Part shown: one piece after another, positions 1 to 9,204 of the stretch | Layout: each line of letters begins with the position of its first letter | How positions within the stretch are numbered: position 1 is the first letter of the stretch | DNA from: an uncultured Paraglaciecola sp. | GTDB lineage: Bacteria > Pseudomonadota > Gammaproteobacteria > Enterobacterales > Alteromonadaceae | DNA length: 34,692 nt | Reading direction: 5' to 3' | Assembly (NCBI RefSeq): GCF_913058035.1 | Contig: NZ_CAJXPA010000027.1 | Coordinates: 1-34,692 of the forward strand | Program-made: the position numbers and the translations under genes | The notes under the pieces: model-generated | The model's input: only the letters and a program-made list of their open reading frames with translations | Told to the model about the DNA's origin: nothing | Databases searched by the model: none

Positions 1-291
1 GATAAGATACGCAGTCAATTACGCGCTAAGCCAAGTCGAACGTTGCCTGAACTTGCAACATTAAACAGTCTTAGCCAAACATCATTCAAACGAATATTGA
101 AAGAGCATAATATAAGTTTTCAGCAGTTAGTGGATGAATTGTGCTGTCAAGAAGCGTTATATTATTTACAAATTCAGAAGCTAAAAAATGAACAAAGTGC
201 AGCTTATATGCGCTTTAACGACGTCAATAATTTTAGACGTGCAGTAAAGCGTTGCACTGGGTTAACCCCAAGTGAATTGAGACAAACCTAA
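1..291 (+). CDS. AraC-family transcriptional regulator, C-terminal part (cut by window edge)
   Basis: The reading frame is open from the first base, so the gene starts before the window. Only its last 96 residues are visible. They form most of an AraC-type DNA-binding domain: a first helix-turn-helix (LPELATLNSLSQTSFKRIL) and a second one ending in FRRAVKRCTGLTPSELR, which matches the family pattern FxRxFKRxxGxTPxxxR. The TTG at 43 should not be taken as the start because the conserved domain begins upstream of it. The effector domain is out of view, so the ligand and targets are unknown. It is followed by a 544-bp gap, so there is no sign of an operon with the sigma factor gene downstream. 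Confidence 0.8.
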   Translation, partial: DKIRSQLRAKPSRTLPELATLNSLSQTSFKRILKEHNISFQQLVDELCCQEALYYLQIQKLKNEQSAAYMRFNDVNNFRRAVKRCTGLTPSELRQT

Positions 292-835
292 AAGTATTAT
301 CTTTCAAAACTGACCTTCTCCACAAACGATGGCAAATAAGTAACACCATTATTTCTGCTCGAAACTTTAAACAATTAATTACTTTTTGCTAGTATTGTTT
401 GACGCTTTTTAAAATCATGGGCGCCTTGTCTCGCTTCCCACTAAGCGTTGTATTTTACGTAAAACTATCACATTTAAAGATTGAGTAAATTAAAAATAGA
501 AAATTAACAAGACACGCATATTTATAAATAGACTCATCGTAAATACTATAAAAATGATGGTGGATGCCTTTTTCACTCCCTGTTCGCGAACGTTAGTAAC
601 CTTCCGTTTTGTGCTCAACCTAATGGCACATTAGCTAGCGTTTTCGATATACATTTAGGTAGACTGCATAGTTATTCATGAGATTTAAATAAAAAGTCCC
701 CACAGGTTTTATCCACAAGACTTTTCAGGTCAATATGAATTTTTTATTATGTTTATGATTTATAGCATTCCGGTCATATATCTGCTGCTTAACGTCATTA
801 AAATATAATAAATTTATTTTTTCGAATCAATATTA
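292..835. other. Long intergenic region upstream of the ECF sigma gene
   Basis: This is a 544-bp AT-rich gap with no open frame that looks coding. It contains a perfect 10-bp palindrome, GTTCGCGAAC, at 582-591 and a single perfect DnaA-box consensus, TTATCCACA, at 709-717. No terminator with a T-tract was seen after the AraC-type gene. The promoter of the sigma factor gene should lie in the right part, but no box was clear enough to call. The sigma gene has no obvious Shine-Dalgarno sequence before its ATG. Confidence 0.5.
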
Positions 836-1525
836 ATGAATAAAGTGCTGCACCAAGACCCATTATTTTTTGTCGAGCCGTATATAAAAGATAGCGTTTC
901 TGCTCCAGATCCAGCAAGCCCATGCGAGGATAAACGTTCCAACAATCACTCGATTGATAGCTTATTCCGTGACCATTGGCTTGATGTGTGTCGTTTATTA
1001 CACAAAAATTATGGTTCAGGTCCCCCAGAGCCTGAAGATGTGGCTCAAGAGGCTTTTAGTCAATTTGCTCAAATGAAAAATGTTACCGAGATACAAAACC
1101 CTAAAGCCTACATAATAAAGATCGCAGTTAATATCACCCTAAAGTCCATGAGTAAACTGCGTAAAATTCGAGAGCTTATTACGCAGCAATTACACCTCGA
1201 TGAAGATCAATTAAACGAGATATGCCCAGAGATAATTTTACAAGACGAACAACGTATTGCCGCTATGCAAAATGGCATCAAAAAACTTAGTACCAAACAA
1301 CGAGACATCTTAATGTGCGTTCGAATAAAAGGTCAAACTTACGCACAAATATCTATGCAAACTGGCTGGAGCCTGGCTGATATTTGCCGTCAACTGAATG
1401 AAGCAATGGCTATTTTAGAAAGTATCGACGAACAAGTGCAAGGCATAAACTTTGGTATTGCAGACACAAACATCCACCCTGCCCTTTCACACTCTCGCTC
1501 CAAGACAAACGAGAAGAAATCATGA
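836..1525 (+). CDS. FecI-like ECF RNA polymerase sigma factor
   Basis: This is a 229-residue sigma-70-family factor of the extracytoplasmic-function type. It should direct RNA polymerase to the receptor genes downstream when released by its FecR partner. Region 2 lies at about residues 42-112 (FRDHWLDVCRLLHKN, PEPEDVAQEAFSQF, NPKAYIIKIAVN). Region 4 lies at about 148-200 (KLSTKQRDILMCVRIKGQTYAQI, then a helix-turn-helix). It is longer than most FecI proteins (about 170-190 residues), with an extra 40 or so residues at the N-terminus and a polar C-terminal tail. Its last four bases overlap the fecR-like gene as ATGA, which implies translational coupling. The class is well supported; the inducing signal is unknown. 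Confidence 0.88.
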   Translation: MNKVLHQDPLFFVEPYIKDSVSAPDPASPCEDKRSNNHSIDSLFRDHWLDVCRLLHKNYGSGPPEPEDVAQEAFSQFAQMKNVTEIQNPKAYIIKIAVNITLKSMSKLRKIRELITQQLHLDEDQLNEICPEIILQDEQRIAAMQNGIKKLSTKQRDILMCVRIKGQTYAQISMQTGWSLADICRQLNEAMAILESIDEQVQGINFGIADTNIHPALSHSRSKTNEKKS

Positions 1526-2607
1526 AGTACAACATCAACGAACCTATGGTCGATAAAGCCTGTAAACAGCAAGTAGACATCCCAGTTCAAGATACACCAC
1601 AAGCTCAGGCACGAAGATGGCTGACTGACTTATATGCTGGCAACTGTGATCCTAAAAGGCGTGAAGAATTTGTTCTGTGGATCAATAATAATGAGCCGAA
1701 TCGCCATGCATTTAGGCACAGCCTAGAGGTTTGGCAGACTATCGGTATGACAGATTCTGTTGTGGATTGGTTAGAGCAGTGTGCATGTCAAGATTTGCTA
1801 GTTCCGCTTATACCAAAGCCCAAACGGAACTTAAAAAAATCTGTAATGTGGTTAAGCAGTATTGCAGCAAGCATCGTTTTAATAGTGGTCAGCGGTGTAT
1901 TTCACAACCCAGACAAGCTTGATACAACTACGCCAAAAATAGCCTTTAATTCACCCGTAGGGCAAAACCTTACGATTGTCTTGAGTGACGGTTCTAATGT
2001 AACTCTGGCAGGAAATTCGAGTATTTTAGTCGATATCAGTCAGCATGCACGGCGCATAACCTTACAAAAAGGTGGCGCCTATTTTGATGTGAGCCACGAC
2101 CCTAGCCGAGTGTTTTCAGTGACGGCTGAACAACTGCAAGTGAGCGTGCGCGGTACCGCATTTGAGGTGAAACGTAGCACTGATAAAGCAATAAAAATAT
2201 CGGTACAACGCGGCTTAGTTGAGGTTGCAGAATTACCTGCACAAGTTGCAGTAGATGATCAAAGCGCAACAGATGAACAAGTTTTGCAGTTGCGTGCAAA
2301 CGAACAAGTGCGTACCGATAACAACGGAACGTTCACCACAAAGGTAATCAAATTTAACTCTGAAACAGAGTTTGCTTGGCTAAAAGGTCGACTCATTTAC
2401 GATGATATTCCTTTAAAAACAGTAGTGATTGATATCAACCGCTACGCTAAAAAACCCGTTGTAATTTTAGATGAGAGCATCAACAACTTAGCTATCACCG
2501 CTTCTTTTACATTTGACCAAATCGATCAAATGCTGGCTGGATTAGCCTCGGCTTACCCGATCATCTTGACTGAAGAAAACGACCGTAAGGTGCTAACTAA
2601 ACAATGA
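1522..2607 (+). CDS. FecR-like anti-sigma / signal-transducing membrane protein
   Basis: This 361-residue single-pass inner-membrane protein should hold the upstream sigma factor and pass on the signal from the TonB-dependent receptor. The N-terminal cytoplasmic part (about 28-80: ARRWLTDLYAGN, FVLWINNNEPNRHAF) is the DUF4880 type. A membrane helix lies at about 109-127 (MWLSSIAASIVLIVVSGVF). The periplasmic FecR domain follows at about 140-235, including GSNVTLAGNSSILVD and VSVRGTAFEV. The C-terminal 85 residues resemble the STN-like DUF4974 fold (LKGRLIYDDIPLKTVVIDIN). The start overlaps the sigma stop as ATGA, and GAGAAG precedes it as a ribosome binding site. A 145-bp gap to the receptor gene could hold the sigma-dependent promoter. 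Confidence 0.88.
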   Translation: MKYNINEPMVDKACKQQVDIPVQDTPQAQARRWLTDLYAGNCDPKRREEFVLWINNNEPNRHAFRHSLEVWQTIGMTDSVVDWLEQCACQDLLVPLIPKPKRNLKKSVMWLSSIAASIVLIVVSGVFHNPDKLDTTTPKIAFNSPVGQNLTIVLSDGSNVTLAGNSSILVDISQHARRITLQKGGAYFDVSHDPSRVFSVTAEQLQVSVRGTAFEVKRSTDKAIKISVQRGLVEVAELPAQVAVDDQSATDEQVLQLRANEQVRTDNNGTFTTKVIKFNSETEFAWLKGRLIYDDIPLKTVVIDINRYAKKPVVILDESINNLAITASFTFDQIDQMLAGLASAYPIILTEENDRKVLTKQ

Positions 2608-2752
2608 GTCTTAAGGTTGATATGAATAAATACACTAAATATAAATATCCGCCTTTGTGTGAAGGTTTTGTGAAACCGTCATTCTTTTTGAAAAAATTCT
2701 CATCAATATGACTCTTGTAACGAACCCACATTAATTTATTGGAATATACAGC

Positions 2753-5239
2753 ATGATGAAATTGAGTCGCTCGATTAAGTTCGCCTTATTTGGTGGGGCA
2801 TTTACCTATCTTATGCCGCTTAGTGTTTTAGCGCAGCAAGCACAGGTAAATATCGCTATTCAACCCCTTGGCCAAGCTTTGAATCAACTTTCTGAGCAAA
2901 CAGGCACTGTCATTATTGCTCCTAGCCGCCTTGTTGGCGATAAGCAATCGGTAGCCACCACGGGTAAATTGTCGGTTATTAAAGCCGTAGAACAATTAAT
3001 TAAAGGTAGCGGACTAAAGGCACACAAAGAACCAAGTGGTGCCATTGTTATCAAAAAAGCAGATACCGTTTCGTCAAGTATAAAACCAGTATCAGATTAT
3101 CAGGCGCCTTTGGATGAAGTGGTGGTGACCGGTTTAAAGCGAGAAAGCAGCTTACAAGATACGCCTGTGGCAATCACTGTATTAGGCGGTAATGAATTAA
3201 AAGCTTTAGGCGTAACTGACTTTACAGACTTAATCGGTAACCTATCTGGAATTTCAATTAATTCTGCCTATGGTGGTCCTGAAAATAGTTTTATTACTAT
3301 TCGTGGTATTGGTGGAGCAGATGACTACAAACCCAATGGCAACCCTTCCGTTGCATTACACGTTAATGGTATTTACCAAACATCGAACGCTTATCTAAGC
3401 ATGCCACTTTTTGATTTAGAACGCATCGAAGTGTTAAAGGGCCCACAAGGTACCTTATATGGCCGCAACACCACTGCAGGTACAATTAACGCCATTACGC
3501 ATGCTCCTGGCGACAGCTTAAACGGCTATGCCGATATCGAATACGGGTCTTACGACTTTGTTTCTGGTAGCGCCGCGGTTGGCGGTCCGGTATCAGATGA
3601 TTTAGGTATTCGCGTAGCGGTGTTGATGAAACAAGGTGGCGGTTTTATGGATGGTGCGGGTGCAGGCAGTTTTGCAGGGTTTGTACCTGAAGGCGCTGAA
3701 GGTATTGTGCCGCCTGTAGCCGATCCAGGCAGGCGTGAAGGCTTTGGTGACGCCGACTTATTCGCTTTTCGTGGCACCGGTGTATACGACTTTGACGATT
3801 TGACTTCACTGACTTTACATTATTTTGTCAGCCAAAATCGAGGCGATACGCGGCAATATGATCGTGTGACTTTCGAAGATGACAACCCTTCACGTAACGC
3901 AGGTGAAAACAGTGACCCTTACGAATTTTATGCCAGTGAATATTACTCCCACGAAATTGATGTGAGTGGATTTTCTGGTGATTTTAGTCGCCAATTAAAT
4001 GTCAATTTAAACATGGATATTTTGTTCGCCTTACAAAGTAGTGAGCGCAATGTCAGTGGCAATGGTGACGGTACCTCATTCCCGCGCTTTCAATACAACT
4101 TTGATGATAAGCTTGACCAGACGTCATTAGAAATTCGTTTAAGTGATACAACAGGCGGTGAATTTGACTGGATAGCTGGCGCTTTTATGATTAACGATTC
4201 AGTTGATTTTACCAGCAACTGGACCAGCTATGCAGTGTTGTCTCAATACAGCTCACCTTATAATCAACGCCGTAACAGTGTGGCGACTTTTGCTAATGTT
4301 GATTGGAATATTTCTAACGATTTGATCATTGCAGCAGGTCTGCGTTACACCAAAGATACCGCCAAGTTTCGTGGCGAAAACATTGACTCCGACCCGTGGG
4401 GATTATCGGTATTCGAAACAACCTTCAAAACAAAGGCAAATTTCTCATGGGATCGAGAGTTCGATGACAGTGATTTATCGGGTAAGTTAGCGCTTCAATA
4501 CTTTGTAAACGATAACCTCAACGTATTTACATCCGTTAGCACCGCTTATCGTGGTGGTGGCTTTGACGGTACCTCCATTTTTTCTGAAGAAGAAACACAA
4601 CCTTTTGAATCAGAACAAGTGCTGGCTTATGAAGCAGGCGCTCGTTTTGTTACCGATAACATTAACCTTACCTTTGACTTGTTCGCTTATGATTTTGAAG
4701 AGCTACAGGCCACGGCTCGCTTATCTAACGACACTAACGGTAGAACGAATGTAGGCGAGGCAACTGTGCGCGGCGCTGAGGCATCACTTGCGCTGACGTT
4801 ATATGAAACAAACAATCACAAAGTCACCTTTAATACCGCTGGCACCTATTTAGACACTGAAATAACCGAATTCAGCTCTAATCGTGTAAATGATGTAACG
4901 AACACCATTGGCGACCCACTACCTGGCTCACCAGAATGGAGTCAAACAGCAGTGCTGAACTATCAAACATCACTGGCGAATAACGCACAGTTAAATGCGC
5001 GTGTTAATTACAGTTACCACGGTGAAGAATCAAATCGACTCAACGCTGGGGAAGGTAACACAGCACCCTCTTATAGTTTACTTGGTGTGCGGGTAGATTT
5101 AACGTTAGCTAGCGGTCTAAATGTATATGCCTATGGACGTAATATTACTGACCAAGTTTATTTCCTTGAACTTAACGGTGGCTCGCGTTTAGTCGGCGCA
5201 CCTGCCACTTACGGTGCAGGTGTTAGTTATGCGTTTTAA
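2753..5239 (+). CDS. TonB-dependent outer-membrane receptor with N-terminal STN signalling domain
   Basis: This 828-residue outer-membrane transporter should take up a ligand with energy from TonB and signal to the FecR-like protein. A signal peptide ends near residue 27 (LSVLA|QQ). An STN domain covers about 33-102 (IQPLGQALNQLSEQTG, LIKGSGLKAH), the hallmark of transducer receptors. A TonB-box-like DEVVVTG is near residue 120. The plug follows, with GIGGADDYKPNGNP and the family motif RIEVLKGPQGTLYGRNTTAG. A beta barrel runs to a C-terminal aromatic residue (GAGVSYAF). The family layout resembles FecA-type and IroN/CirA-like receptors, but the ligand cannot be told from sequence. The neighbouring phosphatase suggests a phosphorylated ligand, which is inference only. 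Confidence 0.92.
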   Translation: MMKLSRSIKFALFGGAFTYLMPLSVLAQQAQVNIAIQPLGQALNQLSEQTGTVIIAPSRLVGDKQSVATTGKLSVIKAVEQLIKGSGLKAHKEPSGAIVIKKADTVSSSIKPVSDYQAPLDEVVVTGLKRESSLQDTPVAITVLGGNELKALGVTDFTDLIGNLSGISINSAYGGPENSFITIRGIGGADDYKPNGNPSVALHVNGIYQTSNAYLSMPLFDLERIEVLKGPQGTLYGRNTTAGTINAITHAPGDSLNGYADIEYGSYDFVSGSAAVGGPVSDDLGIRVAVLMKQGGGFMDGAGAGSFAGFVPEGAEGIVPPVADPGRREGFGDADLFAFRGTGVYDFDDLTSLTLHYFVSQNRGDTRQYDRVTFEDDNPSRNAGENSDPYEFYASEYYSHEIDVSGFSGDFSRQLNVNLNMDILFALQSSERNVSGNGDGTSFPRFQYNFDDKLDQTSLEIRLSDTTGGEFDWIAGAFMINDSVDFTSNWTSYAVLSQYSSPYNQRRNSVATFANVDWNISNDLIIAAGLRYTKDTAKFRGENIDSDPWGLSVFETTFKTKANFSWDREFDDSDLSGKLALQYFVNDNLNVFTSVSTAYRGGGFDGTSIFSEEETQPFESEQVLAYEAGARFVTDNINLTFDLFAYDFEELQATARLSNDTNGRTNVGEATVRGAEASLALTLYETNNHKVTFNTAGTYLDTEITEFSSNRVNDVTNTIGDPLPGSPEWSQTAVLNYQTSLANNAQLNARVNYSYHGEESNRLNAGEGNTAPSYSLLGVRVDLTLASGLNVYAYGRNITDQVYFLELNGGSRLVGAPATYGAGVSYAF

Positions 5240-5303
5240 ATGACAGTGTTAATGGCTGGGTTACTCGATAAGTGGAACTAAAACAGGGTTGATTTAACAA
5301 GTC

Positions 5304-5334
5304 CAACACATCACAGATATTCTGTGATGTGTTG
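5304..5334. terminator. Perfect 14-bp hairpin after the receptor gene
   Basis: A perfect 14-bp inverted repeat (CAACACATCACAGA / TCTGTGATGTGTTG) with a 3-base loop TAT starts 64 bp after the receptor stop. The following bases are AT-rich but do not form a clean T-tract. It could be a partial terminator or an RNA-stabilising 3' end, lowering expression of the phosphatase gene relative to the receptor. Confidence 0.5.
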
Positions 5335-5355
5335 CTATTAACATTTTATACACTC

Positions 5356-5430
5356 TTTATTAAATGCATGTTTATTAAATGCATGTTTATTAAATGCATA
5401 TTTATTAAACCCATATTTTATTAAACCCTT
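5356..5430. repeat. 15-bp AT-rich tandem repeat upstream of the phosphatase gene
   Basis: Three near-identical 15-bp units of TTTATTAAATGCATG lie at 5356-5400. A diverged fourth unit is at 5401-5415 and a further degenerate one at 5416-5430. The array ends 22 bp before the phosphatase ATG, where the promoter and leader would be. Tandem units at such a place can vary in copy number and shift promoter spacing. Confidence 0.8.
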
Positions 5431-5452
5431 AGTTAACTATTTAGGAAAAACT

Positions 5453-6946
5453 ATGAAGCTAATCTGGATATCCTCGCTTTGTATCACTCTGACATTATGG
5501 GTTGTACCCATTCATGCTCAGTCAGCGCAGGCCAAAATCAGTAAAGCTAAAACGCCTTACACAACGGCATCATCTTGGCCTGATCGTATAATAGTGACGC
5601 CTACTGAGTTTCCCGCCACCAGCTTTTCAGTTACTTGGCGCACAGACCAAACTGTAAAGTCACCGCAACTACAAATTGTCAAAGCCAGTCCTGATGCACG
5701 CTTTGATATACGGGCTAAATCACTTACAGCAACAACACAAGCGACGTCATTGAGTCATGGAGAAAATTCACAAGGAAAATTTAGCTACCCTGCAAACACT
5801 CAACTTTCTATGGTTAATTACCACCAGATAACCTTAAATGATTTGCAACCCAATACGTTTTATAATTACCGAGTAAGCGGCGCGACTGATCATTGGACAT
5901 CTTGGCGGCAAATAAAAACTGCACCACAACAGCAAAGTAGTGATGTAGAATTTTTATATTTTGGCGATGCACAAAACGGTATTTATTCACATTGGCCGAT
6001 GTTATTACGCAGAGCATGGCAACAAGCACCCAAAACTGAATTCGCTATATATGCAGGCGACTTAGTTAACGAAGGAGCGAACGATCACCAGTGGTCAAAC
6101 TGGCTTAACTCAGACCCATTCATTTACAGTATGGTCCCTGCAGTGTTAGTGGCAGGTAACCATGAATACGACTGGCAAGTTCAGAATAACAATAAAAAAA
6201 TTTGGGCCCTTTCAACTCTATGGCAAGATCAGTTTACTCTACCATCCGCCCCCACTTTGCCACGTGAACTACAAGAAACGGTATATGTTACTCACTACCC
6301 AAATATAGACATCTTTGTACTTAATTCTGAAGCATTAGGTGACGTAGCATTATTAGATGCCCAAGCTCAGTGGCTTGACAATAAACTGCAAAACAGCAAA
6401 GCAAAATGGCGAATTGTGACCATGCATCATCCGATATTTTCATCATGCGGTATGCCTCTCAATACCCCTGGGCAGGACGAACCTGAAGTTCGCGCTGCAT
6501 TTTTACCAGTATTTTTAAAGCATAATGTCGACTTAGTATTACAGGGGCACGATCATACCTACTCTCGCGGCAGCATCGGCACGGCAGATGACATAGATAA
6601 AATTGCGAGTCCTAACGAGCCTAAAAAAGTTAAGTCAGTATTTTTGACCACAGTAGCAAGTCCTAAAACATATCCTCAGAAGCCTAACCGTTGGCAAGAA
6701 TACCGTCATTATGGTGTGAAGCTTGAACGCATAGGCGAAAATACACCGACCTATCAAATAATTAAAAAAACAGGTAATCAGCTTAAATATCAGTCTTTTA
6801 CCTCAGACGGTAAATTGTACGATAGTTTTACCTTAGAAAAAAATGAAAAGGGACAAAACACCTTACAAGTTCAGGCAGGTCTGCCTTTAGAACGCACCTT
6901 TGCTGACACAGGCCCTTACAAGAGCCACCATGACTTAGCTGAATAG
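5453..6946 (+). CDS. Exported metallophosphoesterase, purple-acid-phosphatase-like (fibronectin-like N-domain)
   Basis: This 497-residue exported enzyme probably hydrolyses a phosphate ester in the periplasm or outside the cell. A signal peptide ends near residue 22 (VVPIHA|QS). A fibronectin-like domain (about 40-155) comes first, as in purple acid phosphatases. The two-metal catalytic domain shows GDAQ at 171-174, GDLVNE at 202-207, GNHE at 235-238, MHHP with His325/His326, and GHDH at 365-368. The GDxxY tyrosine that gives purple enzymes their colour is Asn here, and the first motif is GDAQ rather than GDxG. It may therefore use other metals or act on other substrates. AGGA precedes the ATG. 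It lies 213 bp after the receptor gene on the same strand, so co-function is likely; the substrate is unknown. Confidence 0.87.
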   Translation: MKLIWISSLCITLTLWVVPIHAQSAQAKISKAKTPYTTASSWPDRIIVTPTEFPATSFSVTWRTDQTVKSPQLQIVKASPDARFDIRAKSLTATTQATSLSHGENSQGKFSYPANTQLSMVNYHQITLNDLQPNTFYNYRVSGATDHWTSWRQIKTAPQQQSSDVEFLYFGDAQNGIYSHWPMLLRRAWQQAPKTEFAIYAGDLVNEGANDHQWSNWLNSDPFIYSMVPAVLVAGNHEYDWQVQNNNKKIWALSTLWQDQFTLPSAPTLPRELQETVYVTHYPNIDIFVLNSEALGDVALLDAQAQWLDNKLQNSKAKWRIVTMHHPIFSSCGMPLNTPGQDEPEVRAAFLPVFLKHNVDLVLQGHDHTYSRGSIGTADDIDKIASPNEPKKVKSVFLTTVASPKTYPQKPNRWQEYRHYGVKLERIGENTPTYQIIKKTGNQLKYQSFTSDGKLYDSFTLEKNEKGQNTLQVQAGLPLERTFADTGPYKSHHDLAE

Positions 6947-7472
6947 CGCACTAAATTGGCAATTAAAAATAACTTACTTTATTTGTAAAGTTTATACAGA
7001 GCAAATATCTGACTAATAAACCGTCCGCGGTAAGTAAGTATTGTCGCCCACTGTAAATATTGTTAGAAATCACAGTGGGTTATTGTTGATTTGGCCATCT
7101 CACTTCATCTGCGTTACCGTCTGTTATGTTAAATGACTTCGCCTTCAATTAACTTTATTACGACCCTAATTAATTCCTTTTTAGTCATGTAACACAGAAA
7201 CGTTCCCTAGATTAATCAAAGGCCTTTTTATTAATATCAACAAAGTGGCAGATGACCAAATAGTTAAAATAGTGTCTATTTACAATGTGATAGTGGTAAC
7301 ACAATTGTTGGTGTTTACTTGTAGAAAATAACTCTACTTTGTATAAAAAATGGACCTGAGATCCATAAGTAGTAGAAAAAAGGATGTTCTGAAAAATTCT
7401 GTTTTGTGGTCCAGTCTGTCAATAATGAATGCAAATAATATATTAGCACTGCAACAAACGAGTAGGACAATA
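6947..7472. other. Intergenic region between the phosphatase and the dld remnant
   Basis: No convincing gene is present. An inverted repeat, CCCACTGT at 7047-7054 and ACAGTGGG at 7072-7079, has a 17-base loop and is followed by TTATTGTTGATTT. It may be a weak terminator for the phosphatase gene. An imperfect palindrome, ATGGACCTGAGATCCAT, lies at 7350-7366. An open frame continuous with the dld remnant begins at 7350, but its residues before 7473 show no family similarity. Confidence 0.5.
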
Positions 7473-9204
7473 ATGACAACCGTAAATCCTTCATCAAATA
7501 TTAACAGCCAGGAAGGTACTGATGACTCGACACTGCCCGTTAATAAAAGCAATAATAGTAACAGTGCGAATAACGGTGAGAAAACATCCAAGAAACCTAG
7601 CTCTGAATTTGACATTAGATTAGCGACGGGTATTTTTCAACCTAAAAAAATATCACCGTTAGATATTAATGTTTACATATTAAATAAATTTGAAAAAGTG
7701 CTCGGTGTGGCAAATATCAGTGCAGATCCTCGTAAAAACGAACACTTTCGAAAAGGCTGGCGCTCGGGAGAAGGGACAGCACTTGCAGTCATTTTTCCGC
7801 AAACTCTCGAACAATTATGGGCTTCAAGTCATAAGTATGCCGGGTGCAACGTTACATAAATTAGAAGAATTGCTCAAACCTATCCATCGTTCTCCCCATT
7901 CTGTTATTGGTTCGTCTACGCTTGGTGCGACTGTTGTTGGTGGGATTGCGAATAATTCTGGTGGGGCACTGGTTAAAAGGGGCCCCGCCTTTACTGAACT
8001 TTCGATTTATGCACAAGTTAATCAACACGGCGAGCTTGTGTTAGTCAATCATCTAGGTATCTATTTGGGTGATACTGCTGATGATATTATTCGTAATTTG
8101 CAACAAGGTAACTTTAGTGCAGATCATCTTGGACAGGGACAACGGCAAGCTAGTGACCATCAATACCAAGCGAGAATTAAAGACGTAGACGCCAATACAC
8201 CAAGCCGTTTTAATGCTGATCCCCGACGATTATATGAGTCAAGTGGTTGCGCAGGTAAATTGGTGGTGTTTGCTGTAAGAGTCGATACACACCCTGTTGC
8301 AACTAAGGAGCAAAGTTTTTATGTGGGTACAAATAGTTCAGAAGACTTATACCTAATTAGGCGATTGCTGTTAACTGAATTAGAGCAACTACCTGAAGTC
8401 GGTGAATATATGCACCGAGATATTTTTGATGTCGCCGCTAAATACGGTAAAGACACTTTTCTAAGTGTGTTGCATTTAGGAACCAAGCGGTTACCCAAAA
8501 TGTTTGAAATAAAAGGACGAATAGATACCGTTTTAAATAAAATTGCATGGTTACCAAATTATTTAAGTGATCGTGCGCTACAATTTTTCAGTCGCTTTTT
8601 CCCAGAACATTTGGCCAAATGAATACGGGCTTACAGACGTCTATATGAACACCACCTGGTGCTTAAATTAAGTGATGAATCGATTGAACAGGGTCGTCAT
8701 ATATTAACCAATTATTTTAAACAGTCTGTCTCAGGCAATTTTTTTGAGTGCACATCATATGAAGCCCAAAGAGCATATTTGCTCAGGTTTGCCGCCGCAG
8801 GTGCAGCCATTCGTTATCAGACCATTCATGAAAAAGAAGTCGGTGAAATACTAGCCTTGGATATCGCATTAAAACGTAATGATCCTTAGTGGATTGAAAA
8901 ATTTGGGCCTGAAATAGAACAGCATTTAGATAAAAAACTCTACTATGGGCATTTTTTCTGTTATGCGTTTCATCAGAATTACATTTTAAAGAAAGGCACT
9001 TGTGCTAAAACAGTTAAAAGCCTCATGTTAGCTCAGCTGGATGCAAGGGGCGCTAAGTATCCTGCAGAGCATAATGTAGGGCATCTATATAAAGCCGATG
9101 ACAACCTATCAGAGTTCTATGATTCACTTGATCCAACCAATACCTTAAATCCTGGCATAGGAAAAATGTCAAAAACACAACGAAACTGTCATTGCTGTTT
9201 ATAA
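7473..9204 (+). pseudogene. dld: Decayed quinone-dependent D-lactate dehydrogenase (FAD)
   Basis: The pieces match E. coli Dld, a membrane-bound FAD enzyme that oxidises D-lactate, from my memory of that protein. The first piece (frame of 7473) carries HFRKGWRSGEGTALAV. At about 7820 the frame changes, and roughly 54 codons are missing compared with E. coli, including the FAD-contacting ANTGLTEGS segment. Similarity resumes with SMPGATLHKLEELLKP and SVIGSSTLGATVVGGI and runs to 8619. There a TGA (8620-8622) replaces a conserved Arg position, and a TAG (8887-8889) follows RNDP. The frame then stays open through AEHNVGHLYKADDNL to TAA at 9202. The N-terminal 60 or so residues before the conserved part are Asn/Ser-rich and unlike the family. 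No functional enzyme can be made without several repairs. Confidence 0.9.

Noticed and set aside
709-717. Perfect DnaA box TTATCCACA, possible replication origin
   Set aside because: It is a single box with no cluster, no AT-rich unwinding element identified beside it, and no dnaA/dnaN/gidA neighbours.
2608-2752. FecI-type promoter before the receptor gene
   Set aside because: A sigma-dependent promoter is expected here, but no pair of boxes could be separated from the AT-rich background.
7350-7366. Near-palindrome around the first ATG of the dld frame, possible operator or element end
   Set aside because: Three positions mismatch and no second copy was seen in the window.
7334-7615. Minus-strand frame with many hydrophobic residues (a membrane-like small protein)
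   Set aside because: It overlaps the Asn/Ser-rich 5' part of the dld remnant; Leu runs arise from reading poly-Asn/Ser codons on the other strand.
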